A stretch of 50,997 nucleotides of DNA, from assembly GCA_020692325.1 (NCBI GenBank), contig JAIMKR010000012.1, positions 1 through 50,997 on the forward strand, written 5' to 3'. Below the pieces are notes generated by a model, which saw nothing but the letters and a program-made list of their open reading frames with translations, made no database searches and was not told the origin of the DNA. The position numbers and the translations under genes were made by a program. Each line of letters begins with the position of its first letter. The first letter of the stretch is position 1. The DNA is from Desulfocurvus sp. Its GTDB lineage: Bacteria; Desulfobacterota; Desulfovibrionia; Desulfovibrionales; Desulfovibrionaceae. Of this stretch, positions 1 through 8,054 are shown one piece after another.

Positions 1-71
1 TGGGCGGGGGGGGGGCGCTGCTTCGCGCATGAGCGCGCATCGCTAAGTGCCCAACGGTTTCAGCAGGGCAA

Positions 72-365
72 TCAATGCTTCTGGTGTGGATTCGCGCGTG
101 GTTTCGCCAGAAGCTCAAGGATTTTGAGCCAGGTCGCTCCACTCACCGCTTCCTTGGACAGCACACATCCCATGGGCGTTTCCTCCACGGGCGCCTGCTG
201 CACACCCAGCTCCAACTTGCCCAGATCGAGGAATTCATCCCCATCCGCAAGGCGGGTTTCCGTCTCCGTGGAGGACACGCCTGCGACCTCTTCGTTGGAG
301 AGAAGCTTCATTATATTGTCACGCATGACGTATTCGTTTCGCGTTTCGTTCCTGCTCTCCGTCAT
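72..365 (-). CDS. small hypothetical protein, 97 aa
   Basis: I do not recognise this protein. It is acidic and hydrophilic, with no signal peptide or membrane segment. The middle is rich in Glu, Thr and Ser and the last twelve residues are basic. The ATG at 365 is preceded by AAGGGG about nine bases upstream, which supports this start; a second in-frame Met at residue 14 is an alternative. It lies in the same orientation as, and 80 bases downstream of, the SDR gene, so it could be the distal gene of that transcript. Open frames on the opposite strand overlap it, so coding status rests on the ribosome binding site and plausible composition only. Confidence 0.45.
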   Translation of the reverse strand: MTESRNETRNEYVMRDNIMKLLSNEEVAGVSSTETETRLADGDEFLDLGKLELGVQQAPVEETPMGCVLSKEAVSGATWLKILELLAKPRANPHQKH

Positions 366-445
366 TGCTGTTCCCCTTGCCGGCTGGAGCCGGTGGTTAT
401 GCGGTCTGGCCCCATGTTCGGCCCTGGTACGGGGGGGCCTATGCC

Positions 446-1225
446 TCAGCGGTAAACCATGCCGCCGTCGATAAGTGGGGCCTGCCCTGTCATGTAGTCG
501 GAATCCGGTCCGGCCAAAAAGGAGACGAAGGCGGCGACATCTTCCGGCGTTTCGGCCCTGCCCAGGGCGATGCCCTCCACGTATTTCTTATAGGTCGCGC
601 CGATGGCCGCTCCGGTGATTTCGGCCATTCGTTTGTCGATTTCCACCCACATTGCCGTGCCCACCACGCCGGGGCAGTAGGCGTTGACCGTGATGCCGTC
701 GCAGGCGAACTCCCTGGCTGCGGCCTGGGTCAGGGCGCGCACGGCGAACTTGGTGGCCGAGTAGATTCCGAGCAACGCAAAACCGTCGTGCCCGGCGATG
801 GAGGAGGCGTTGATGATCTTGCCCTTGCAGCCCAGGGCTTTGAATTTCTTCGCCGCGGCCTGGGTTCCCCACAGCGCGCCCTGAAAGTTGACCTTGAAAA
901 TGCGGTCAACTTCCTCGGGCGTGACATTGGCGATGGCCTGCACCTGGGCGATGCCCGCGTTGTTCACCATGATGTCGAAGCCTCCGAGCTGCTTTTCGGC
1001 ATGCTCGACGGCGGCGTAAACCTGCGCGCGATCGCTGACATCGGCGACGAAGACCATCGCCCTGTGGCCCAGATTCTCAATCTCTCTGGCCACGGAGGCC
1101 AAGGGCTCCTCGTGCCTGTCCACAAGAGCGACGGACGCACCGTCCTTGGCTAGGCGCAATGCGATGCTACGGCCGATTCCCTGGCCAGCACCCGTAATCA
1201 AGGCCACCTTTTGTGTGATGCTCAT
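446..1225 (-). CDS. short-chain dehydrogenase, acetoin (diacetyl) reductase-like
   Basis: Classical SDR of 259 aa. The cofactor motif TGAGQGIG is at residues 11-18, NNAG near 90, and the catalytic Ser/Tyr/Lys set appears as NASS and YSATK. The C-terminal segment SDYMTGQ...IDGGMV is typical of the BudC acetoin reductase/meso-2,3-butanediol dehydrogenase group, which interconverts diacetyl, acetoin and 2,3-butanediol with NAD(H). That assignment is by remembered family motifs; the exact substrate is inferred. The start at 1225 has AGGAGGT about nine bases upstream; a longer frame reaching 1372 lacks such a site. No acetolactate synthase or decarboxylase gene is nearby, so its acetoin source would be elsewhere, or it acts on another ketone. 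Confidence 0.88.
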   Translation of the reverse strand: MSITQKVALITGAGQGIGRSIALRLAKDGASVALVDRHEEPLASVAREIENLGHRAMVFVADVSDRAQVYAAVEHAEKQLGGFDIMVNNAGIAQVQAIANVTPEEVDRIFKVNFQGALWGTQAAAKKFKALGCKGKIINASSIAGHDGFALLGIYSATKFAVRALTQAAAREFACDGITVNAYCPGVVGTAMWVEIDKRMAEITGAAIGATYKKYVEGIALGRAETPEDVAAFVSFLAGPDSDYMTGQAPLIDGGMVYR

Positions 1226-1386
1226 GACAATGAACCTCCTTTTATCCCTGGTAGGTTGAGGAGAACGGAATCCAGGGCTGATCATGTTTACGCCACAATG
1301 CTCTTCACATCGCCAGCCCAGGCGGTGGAAGGTGGGCGCGGTGGAAGTGGAGCCGACGCAGTCCGACCCCATGTCGTCTGTCCTGA

Positions 1387-2130
1387 CTATTCCACCCAGT
1401 ATCCCTTGAGATTGTAATGATGATGCAGGCCGATTTCATAGTCGCGTGACACGAGTTCCTGTCCGAGATATTCCGGGGACTGCTTGATGCTGTCACGGGA
1501 AAGGTTCACAAAGACGGTTGACTCGCTCCAGCTGATCTTGTCGATCCATCGCGGCGCCACAAGCACGTGCTTGCCCGGCCACCAGTTTTGGGTGTCGATG
1601 ATGAGGTAACGGATGGCCCAGGCCTCGTCGTCGAGGAGGAAGCCGTCCACGTGCCCGATCTCGCCGTCCGTCGCTTTGATAATGTGGCCTTTTATGTCAT
1701 TCATGCTGCGCAGATGCGGATCCCAGGCCTCATCACCCGGTGCCGAAGGCCTCCACTGGGTCGGATCGCGCACCAGGAAAGGCGAATAGCCCCACATGTA
1801 GCGGCCGCTCCAATACATGGGCCAACCGTAATAGGTGTAGTATTCCTGTTCGAACTGATGCGAGACAGGCTTGTCCGTGTCCAGGCGGGGGCTCTTCTCT
1901 ATCTGACGTTTGGTGAGGTCCACGCTGATGTTCCCGGCAGCGGCATCAACCGCGATCAGGGCATAGGGTGAGATCAGCACCTGTTTTCTCGTCAGCCAGT
2001 TGCCCGTATTGGCCACCAAGTAGCGGACAGCCCAGTGCTGGTCATCGAAATCGAAGTCAACGACGGTGCCGATTTCGCCATCCAGACAGTGCAGGCTGTA
2101 CCCGGTGAGCGTCTTTGCTTTGATCAACAT
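1387..2130 (-). CDS. protein with two PRC-barrel domains
   Basis: 247 aa, with two PRC-barrel repeats at roughly residues 5-75 and 140-215. Each carries the typical DGEIG turn followed by an acidic D-D-x-x-W-A-(V/I)-R-Y-L strand. The linker (about 85-135) is Tyr/Trp-rich ([11 protein letters not shown]). There is no signal peptide, so it is predicted cytoplasmic. PRC-barrel proteins of this two-domain type are common in stress islands of environmental proteobacteria; their biochemical role is not established. AGGGAG precedes the ATG at 2130. It reads in the same direction as the SDR gene, with a gap of 161 bases. Confidence 0.85.
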   Translation of the reverse strand: MLIKAKTLTGYSLHCLDGEIGTVVDFDFDDQHWAVRYLVANTGNWLTRKQVLISPYALIAVDAAAGNISVDLTKRQIEKSPRLDTDKPVSHQFEQEYYTYYGWPMYWSGRYMWGYSPFLVRDPTQWRPSAPGDEAWDPHLRSMNDIKGHIIKATDGEIGHVDGFLLDDEAWAIRYLIIDTQNWWPGKHVLVAPRWIDKISWSESTVFVNLSRDSIKQSPEYLGQELVSRDYEIGLHHHYNLKGYWVE

Positions 2131-2296
2131 GCTGTCTCCCTTCGGGTTATGGGTTATGCTAGGTGGCCGGGCCTGAATGGCACCGTTAATCCCCTGAGCA
2201 CTCTGCCGGGCAGGACGGCCGGGGCTGGTCTGGCACCCAAAAGCTGGACTTCATCCGTCAGAAAACCAAGCGAAGAGGCGGCGCGGGGAGCAAAAG

Positions 2297-2321
2297 GCCA
2301 AGGTGCTCACGCCACCTTGGC
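2297..2321. repeat. perfect 9-bp inverted repeat
   Basis: The arms GCCAAGGTG and CACCTTGGC are separated by seven bases. There is no T-run on either side, so this is not a classical intrinsic terminator. It could be a protein-binding palindrome or a stray hairpin upstream of the PRC-barrel gene. Confidence 0.6.
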
Positions 2322-2500
2322 TACGGGGCAGCGTGGACCGGTTGCTCCCGGCCCTTGGCGCGTTATCCAAGGCGAAAGTCAGCATTACCGCTTGCACAGC
2401 AAAGAAATTTACGTAAGCAACAGCCTGATATTGTCTCACTCGGTGAATGGGAAAAACGCACGTATGATTAGGCACAGCCGAAAAACGGCAAGACGTTGCC

Positions 2501-2520
2501 CCAGGGGCGCTGCCCCCTGG
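2501..2520 (-). terminator. GC-rich hairpin after the 53-aa zinc-ribbon ORF
   Basis: The 7-bp stem CCAGGGG/CCCCTGG has a six-base loop and begins 15 bases past the stop codon of the minus-strand ORF ending at 2536. No U-tract follows, so the terminator role is inferred from position. Confidence 0.35.
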
Positions 2521-2535
2521 TGACTCAGTTCGCCA

Positions 2536-2697
2536 TCATTTTGAGTTGTCCGTGACGGCTCTGTTCATCTTCTCTTGGCATTCTTCACACACCCACATGC
2601 CTGGCGTGAAAGGATTCCCAATGAATGGGATAACCTTCCCGCAATTTATGCAGTAGTTCTCTCCATTAGATGGCTCCTGAACAGATTCATTCTTCAT
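2536..2697 (-). CDS. small zinc-ribbon-like protein, 53 aa
   Basis: A short frame encoding a 53-aa protein with two CxxC-type pairs, CINC at residues 16-19 and CEEC at 37-40. The spacing suits a single zinc ribbon. A hydrophobic stretch between the pairs (VIPFIGNPFTPGMWV) would form the ribbon turn. The ATG at 2697 has GAGGTAA about eight bases upstream, a good ribosome binding site. No membrane segment is present. Function unknown; small zinc ribbons of this sort are usually nucleic-acid or protein adaptors. The ordered cysteines plus the ribosome binding site make it more likely real than chance. Confidence 0.65.
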   Translation of the reverse strand: MKNESVQEPSNGENYCINCGKVIPFIGNPFTPGMWVCEECQEKMNRAVTDNSK

Positions 2698-3571
2698 GAG
2701 ATTATTACCTCTATGCTTCTTATGACCCGGAGGTGGGGTTCACGTCTGTGCGGCAGCGAACAGCTTGGTATTTTATTCTCGCCGTGTCGCGCATCATGCG
2801 TCTGATCGACCGCTCCGCTCACCGAGGCATGAACGGGAAACGTCCACCCCCGCCCATGAAAAATCCTCTACTGCGCGCTAAGTCGTTGCCACGCGTCACA
2901 CTTTGCCGTGGGAGGCAGATGGCGCGGCCGCGACGTTTCCGCGCGCACGGTGTTACGCACAATGACCGACGGCGCTTGCCGCATCGTCGCAATGCCGGAC
3001 TGGCGCAGGATGAACGCGATTTGCGAATCCGGCGACTCTTCAGGCGCCCCCCCCGGTTCGGAGTGGGCTAAACCTGAAAGAGTGCTTTCCCACGCGGAAT
3101 GGTTCTGTTTTGTGAAAGCTTCTCAGAGCCGGGGGGGGAGAAACTTCGCCCTTATGTGCTGCAGCACACGGACGTTCTGCCGATTCTTTGCCACTAGTAT
3201 CTTAAGAAGTCCCCGCAATCCCTTGCGGTTTGGGAAGCAGCTTTCGTCAACGTCTTCGCTAGGCCGACCAGCGGGGAAAAGAAGGGGCAGGGCCCGCGCC
3301 GTGCCAGCGCACCCAACAATGGATACCCGACAAGCGAGTCTGCCCGATTCAATCAGCGGGCGCGGCAACGGGGGAGAACGGCAACAGTTGGAGGATGCCG
3401 AACACACTGTTTTCACAACAGATCAGAGCATTGCGATTGTCGGCAGCCGGAATCCGCTACGGGCCAATGCGCAGGGCTCAATCTTTCTGGTGGAGAACGC
3501 CCTTCGTAGGGAGTTCGCCTCGTTCGCTCACCAATGCAGGAAGCCGGGCATCCGTGCCCTTGTGAGCGCCT
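2698..3571. other. gene-poor region, possibly degraded sequence
   Basis: These 874 bases hold several open frames on both strands but none with a good start site, a recognisable domain or convincing composition. There are homopolymer runs of C near 3050 and G near 3131. The base composition is less regular than in neighbouring genes, as expected of decayed genes. The promoter of the MscS/trehalose operon must lie near the right end; I cannot point to clear -35/-10 boxes. Confidence 0.5.
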
Positions 3572-4663
3572 ATGTCTCTATTTTATGATCCGGCCTATGC
3601 CTTGTTCCGAACTCTCGGGCTGGCCTTGGGCTGCATCCTGGTCACCCTGGCGGCTCATTACCTTGTGCAACGGGCCGCGCGATACGCTCGCCCCGCGGGG
3701 ACATTTCTGTGGCTCCGGTTGATCCAGACCCCCACTCGTTATGGAGCCTTGCTGCTGGCCCTGGAGATGGCTCTGGCCGTCCAGCCCCTGCCCGAAGCGG
3801 CGCAGTCTCTCACTCAGAAGATTTTGGACCTCTGCTGGGTGGGCGTTTTTGCCTGGCTCGCCATTGCTCTGGGCGGCGTCCTTACACTTTGGCTGCAACG
3901 CTCCTATGACATCCTTTCCGAGGACAACCTGCACGCGCGCAAGATTCTCACGCAAGTGCGGATGTTCCGACGCGTGTTTTCTGTCGTTGTGTGCATCGTG
4001 GCGCTGTCCGCCACCCTCATGATTTTTGAAGCCACGCGCAACCTCGGCGCCAGCGTCCTGGCTTCGGCAGGCATCGCCGGAGCCGTGGCCGGCCTTTCCG
4101 CCCAGAAATTCTTGACCACCATCTTCGCCGGCGTGCAGATAGCACTGACCCAGCCCATTCGCCTGGACGATGTCGTGGTGGTGGAGGGCGAATGGGGGCA
4201 TGTTGAGGAGATAACCTTGACCTATGTCGTGGTGCGCATCTGGGATGAGCGCCGCCTTGTTGTGCCGGTCATGTATTTTCTCGACCGTCCCATCCAGAAC
4301 TGGACGCGCAATTCGGCAAGCATTCTGGGCACGGTGTTTCTACGGGTGGACTACCGGGCTCCTGTGCAAGCGCTGCGCGCGGAACTTCAGCGCATTTGCC
4401 ATGAGCAGATTGGGCACCTCTGGGATGGCCACGTCTGCGGCTTGCAGGTCACGGAAGCCGGAGCCGCCACGCTGGAGCTGCGAGCCCTGGTCAGCTCGTC
4501 CAATTCCACACTCAACTGGGATTTGCGGTGCCTGGTGCGTGAGCGGATGGTGGAGTATGTTCGCGATAATTATCCCGAATCCCTGCCTCAGGCTCGCATA
4601 ATGCTGCCTGCAAGAAAGAGCCGACCGCTTGAGGAACATGACCATGAGCAACCAAGCGTCTGA
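3572..4663 (+). CDS. MscS-family mechanosensitive channel
   Basis: 363 aa. Hydrophobic segments lie at about residues 9-29, 50-68, 83-109 and 134-155. They are followed by the Gly/Ala-rich pore-lining helix (about 160-188, ASAGIAGAVAGLSAQ) and the MscS beta domain with PIRLDDVVVVEG...GHVEEITLTYVVVR, which is diagnostic. The protein should open under membrane tension in hypo-osmotic shock and let solutes leave the cytoplasm. It resembles the YnaI/YbdG-like medium-size members more than the 286-aa MscS. The stop overlaps the next gene by 20 bases, so it is the first gene of an osmotic operon with trehalose enzymes. The start is fixed by an in-frame stop nine bases upstream; its ribosome binding site is weak. 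Confidence 0.9.
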   Translation: MSLFYDPAYALFRTLGLALGCILVTLAAHYLVQRAARYARPAGTFLWLRLIQTPTRYGALLLALEMALAVQPLPEAAQSLTQKILDLCWVGVFAWLAIALGGVLTLWLQRSYDILSEDNLHARKILTQVRMFRRVFSVVVCIVALSATLMIFEATRNLGASVLASAGIAGAVAGLSAQKFLTTIFAGVQIALTQPIRLDDVVVVEGEWGHVEEITLTYVVVRIWDERRLVVPVMYFLDRPIQNWTRNSASILGTVFLRVDYRAPVQALRAELQRICHEQIGHLWDGHVCGLQVTEAGAATLELRALVSSSNSTLNWDLRCLVRERMVEYVRDNYPESLPQARIMLPARKSRPLEEHDHEQPSV

Positions 4664-7600
4664 GAAGCTAGATTCCGCATGGTACAAGGATGCCGTCATC
4701 TATGAAGTCCATGTCCGCTCGTTCTTTGACAGCAACCAGGACGGACAGGGGGACTTCCCCGGGCTGACCAGCAAGCTCGACTATTTGCAGGATCTTGGCA
4801 TCAACACCCTGTGGCTGCTGCCTTTCTATCCTTCCCCTTTGCGTGATGACGGCTACGACATAGAGGATTATCGCAGCATCCATAAAAACTACGGAACGTT
4901 GACGGAGTTTCGCGCCTTCCTGCGCGAGGCCCATGGCCGGGGCATCCGGGTCATCACCGAGTTGGTTCTGAACCACACTTCGGACCAGCACCCCTGGTTC
5001 CGCCGGGCGCGTCTGGCCAAGCCCGGCTCCTCAGAGCGGGGATATTACGTCTGGAGCGATTCTCCCAAGAAATACGCGGGCACGAGGATTCTTTTCAAGG
5101 ACTTCGAAACAGCCAACTGGACCTGGGATCCAGTGGCTGGAGCGTATTTCTGGCATCGCTTCTATGCGCACCAGCCGGACCTGAATTTCGACAACCCTCA
5201 CGTGGCGGCCGAATTCATGCGCGTGGTGGACTTCTGGCTCCGCATGGGGGTGGACGGGTTGCGGCTTGACGCTGTGCCGTATCTCTATGAACGCGAGGGA
5301 ACCAACTGCGAGAATCTACCCGAGACCTTTGCCCTGCTCAAAAGATTGCGTGCCCATGTGGATGCGAAGTATCCTGGCCGCATGCTCCTGGCCGAGGCCA
5401 ACCAGTGGCCCGAGGACGCCGCCCGGTATTTTGGCGCAGGCGATGTCTGCCACATGACCTTTCACTTCCCGCTTATGACGCGTCTTTTCGTTGCTCTGGA
5501 AATGGAGGACCGCACGCCCATCGTGGACATTCTTGAGCAGACCCCGGAAATTCCGGAGAACTGCCAATGGGCCATTTTTTTGCGCAACCACGATGAACTG
5601 ACACTGGAGATGGTTTCCGAGGAAGAACGCGACTTCATGTACCAGGTCTATGCCCGCGACAGACGCGCGCGCATCAATCTGGGCATCCGCCGCCGTCTGG
5701 CGCCGCTTCTGCACAACGACCGCCGAAAAATTGAGCTGATGAACGTGCTGCTCATGACCATGCCCGGCTCCCCCGTCATCTATTACGGCGACGAGATCGG
5801 CATGGGCGACAACTACTACCTGGGCGACCGCAATGGCGTGCGCACGCCCATGCAGTGGAGCCCGGACAGAAACGCCGGGTTCTCCCGCGTCAACCCGCAG
5901 CAGCTCTACCTCCCCGTGGTGATCGATCCGGAATATCACTACCAGTCCGTGAACGTGGAGAACCAGCAGCGCAACCCGTCATCGCTTCTCTGGTGGATGA
6001 AGCAGCTCATCGCCATGCGCAAGCGCCGCCGGGAACTGGGGCGCGGCAGCATGCGCTTTGTGCGCCAGGACTCCTCCAAGGTGCTCGCCTATCTCCGCGA
6101 GCATGGGCAGGACTGCCTTCTCGTGGTTGCGAACCTCTCGCGTCATGCGCAGGTCGTCAGGCTGGACCTCTTGGCTCACGCCGGAAGCGTCTCGGTCGAG
6201 GTCTTCGGCCGCACGCGTTTCCCGGCCATCACCCGCGAACCCTATGTGCTGACTCTGGTTCCTTATGGCACCTATATTCTGGAACTGTGCGGGGCGCAGG
6301 GATCCGAAGCGCCGCATCCGGTCCTGCGGATGCCGTGCCACGTGGGGAACGGGAACTGGCGCTTTCTCGATGCGGGGCAGAAGGCTCTTCTACAGGGAAC
6401 CATCCTCCCGCAGTATCTGCGTCAACGGTCCGGGAGGGCTGCGTCCGGCCGGGCCATCACTTCGGTCAAGCTGCTCGACGCCTTGCCCGTGGGCACCGCC
6501 AGCACGCCTTCTTGGCTCTGCGCGCTGGAGGTGAAGCTGACTGGCGGCGGCGACGAAAACCGGACGTTGCTTTTGTCCATCGCGGATCCGGATCAGGCGC
6601 GCGGAATTTTTCTGGAGCACCCGGAGCGCTATATCTGCCCTCTTGGCGGACCGGGCGCGCGCGTGAAAACCTTGGCCGCCGCCCGTGAAGCGCCTCCGCC
6701 CGAAGGAGCCTTGATAGAGGGGGACGGGGAGCGCCAAGCGCATGCCGGACTCCTTAAACTTTTTACCCAGAGCCTCCACGTCCGGGGGCGTAATGGCGAA
6801 TTCAGCGTGTTCCGCAGCAAGGGCGGCAAGGCCCTCCGGTGGTCGGCGGCCAGCAAGCTGGATTCCGAGCTACTCGCTGGAGTTTCGGACAATTTGCTCA
6901 TCGTCTACGGGCGGCAGGTGCTGCTGAAGATTTTCCGGCGCACGGCGGAGGGGGGCAATCCCGACCTGGAAGTGATGCGCTATCTCACGGATGTCGCGGC
7001 ATTTCCCCACACGCCGGAATTTCTTGGCGCACTCCAATATGCGCGGCCAGGGCATGAGCCCGTGGTGGTGGCCATGCTGCGCCAATATGTTTCGAGCGAG
7101 TCCACGGCCTGGGATTTGTGCGCCACTGCGCTGAGCATCTATTTCCAGCAGGTTTTGACCACGCAGGAGGCTCCGCCTTCCAGAACCTCACTGGCCGTCT
7201 TGGTCTCCGGCGCGGAGGATGTTTCGGCTGACGCGGCGGCTCCAGACGAGGCGTCCTTGGCGTTCATGGAAATGATCGGGCGGCGCACGGCGGAAATGCA
7301 TGCGGCCCTGGCGAGGAAAACAGAGGACCCGGCTTTTGCCCCAGAGCCTTTTGACAAGAGCTACCGGCGCGCGGTGTTCCAGGATGTGTTCGGAAAAAAC
7401 CGGCGCATTTTGGACAGGCTGGAGCAGGCTTTGCCTGGTTTAACGCCCGCGGTGAGCCGGCAGGCGGCGCAGATTCTTGAACTGCGTGAACAGATCGCCG
7501 GAACGCTTCAAATATTTCGCGACACGTCCGTCGAGGGGCTCAAAACCAGAGTTCACGGTGAATACGATCTGCGGCATCTGCTCTTTACCGGGCACGACTT

Positions 7601-8054
7601 CAACATCGTGGACTTTGAGGGCCGCACGACGCGTTCCCTTTCGGCCCGTCGGCTCAAGCGCTCTCCGTTGCGTGACGTTTCCGATTTGCTGAATTCTTTG
7701 TCGCGCGTGTCGGAAACTGCCCTGAGCACCCACACGTTGCTGCGCCCGGAGGACGGGGAGCGGCTGCGGCCCTGGGTGGAACACTGGCGCATGCTCATGG
7801 GCGGACGGTTTTTGCGCAGCTATCTGGCGGCTTCGAAAGGCGCGGCCTTTTTACCCCAGGGGCAAGCAAACCTTCGTCTTGTCTTGACGACCTTTCTGCT
7901 CGACCAGACCATTTTTGAACTCGGCCAAGTCCTGGAAGACTGGAGCGACATGGCAGAGACGGAGCAGGAGCGCTCCGGCCTGACCGGTTTGCTCCGCAAC
8001 ATCGGGTGGTTGCTGGAAAATCCGGTTCATCCGGAAGAGGAGATCCAAGCATGA
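4644..8054 (+). CDS. treS: trehalose synthase-maltokinase fusion (TreS-Mak)
   Basis: 1136 aa. The N-terminal GH13 part (about residues 10-550) has the TreS opening WYKDAVIYEVHVRSF, the nucleophile Asp209 in LRLDAVPYL, acid/base Glu251 in LLAEANQW and Asp317 in RNHDELT. TreS interconverts maltose and trehalose. The C-terminal half (about 570-1136) is a maltokinase with the kinase motif HGEYDLRHLL and IVDFEG, which would phosphorylate maltose to maltose 1-phosphate, the donor for GlgE. Such fusions are known. GlgE itself is not in the window; GlgB starts at 49.6 kb. Start choice: GAGG at 4631-4634 is nine bases before the ATG at 4644; ATG 4638 and TTG 4629 are in frame. The stop overlaps the next start as ATGA. 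Confidence 0.93.
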   Translation: MSNQASEKLDSAWYKDAVIYEVHVRSFFDSNQDGQGDFPGLTSKLDYLQDLGINTLWLLPFYPSPLRDDGYDIEDYRSIHKNYGTLTEFRAFLREAHGRGIRVITELVLNHTSDQHPWFRRARLAKPGSSERGYYVWSDSPKKYAGTRILFKDFETANWTWDPVAGAYFWHRFYAHQPDLNFDNPHVAAEFMRVVDFWLRMGVDGLRLDAVPYLYEREGTNCENLPETFALLKRLRAHVDAKYPGRMLLAEANQWPEDAARYFGAGDVCHMTFHFPLMTRLFVALEMEDRTPIVDILEQTPEIPENCQWAIFLRNHDELTLEMVSEEERDFMYQVYARDRRARINLGIRRRLAPLLHNDRRKIELMNVLLMTMPGSPVIYYGDEIGMGDNYYLGDRNGVRTPMQWSPDRNAGFSRVNPQQLYLPVVIDPEYHYQSVNVENQQRNPSSLLWWMKQLIAMRKRRRELGRGSMRFVRQDSSKVLAYLREHGQDCLLVVANLSRHAQVVRLDLLAHAGSVSVEVFGRTRFPAITREPYVLTLVPYGTYILELCGAQGSEAPHPVLRMPCHVGNGNWRFLDAGQKALLQGTILPQYLRQRSGRAASGRAITSVKLLDALPVGTASTPSWLCALEVKLTGGGDENRTLLLSIADPDQARGIFLEHPERYICPLGGPGARVKTLAAAREAPPPEGALIEGDGERQAHAGLLKLFTQSLHVRGRNGEFSVFRSKGGKALRWSAASKLDSELLAGVSDNLLIVYGRQVLLKIFRRTAEGGNPDLEVMRYLTDVAAFPHTPEFLGALQYARPGHEPVVVAMLRQYVSSESTAWDLCATALSIYFQQVLTTQEAPPSRTSLAVLVSGAEDVSADAAAPDEASLAFMEMIGRRTAEMHAALARKTEDPAFAPEPFDKSYRRAVFQDVFGKNRRILDRLEQALPGLTPAVSRQAAQILELREQIAGTLQIFRDTSVEGLKTRVHGEYDLRHLLFTGHDFNIVDFEGRTTRSLSARRLKRSPLRDVSDLLNSLSRVSETALSTHTLLRPEDGERLRPWVEHWRMLMGGRFLRSYLAASKGAAFLPQGQANLRLVLTTFLLDQTIFELGQVLEDWSDMAETEQERSGLTGLLRNIGWLLENPVHPEEEIQA

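Larger units (their letters stand above)
2131..2535. other. intergenic region with three hairpins
   Basis: I see no convincing gene in these 405 bases. They hold an inverted repeat at 2297-2321, a small GCCG/CGGC hairpin at 2477-2489 and a GC-rich hairpin at 2501-2520. The promoter of the PRC-barrel gene should lie at the left end. Confidence 0.5.

Noticed and set aside
2908-3588. 226-codon plus-strand frame in the gene-poor region
   Set aside because: Cys/Arg/Ser-rich with no ribosome binding site or known domain; a faint resemblance to phage terminase small subunits could not be supported.
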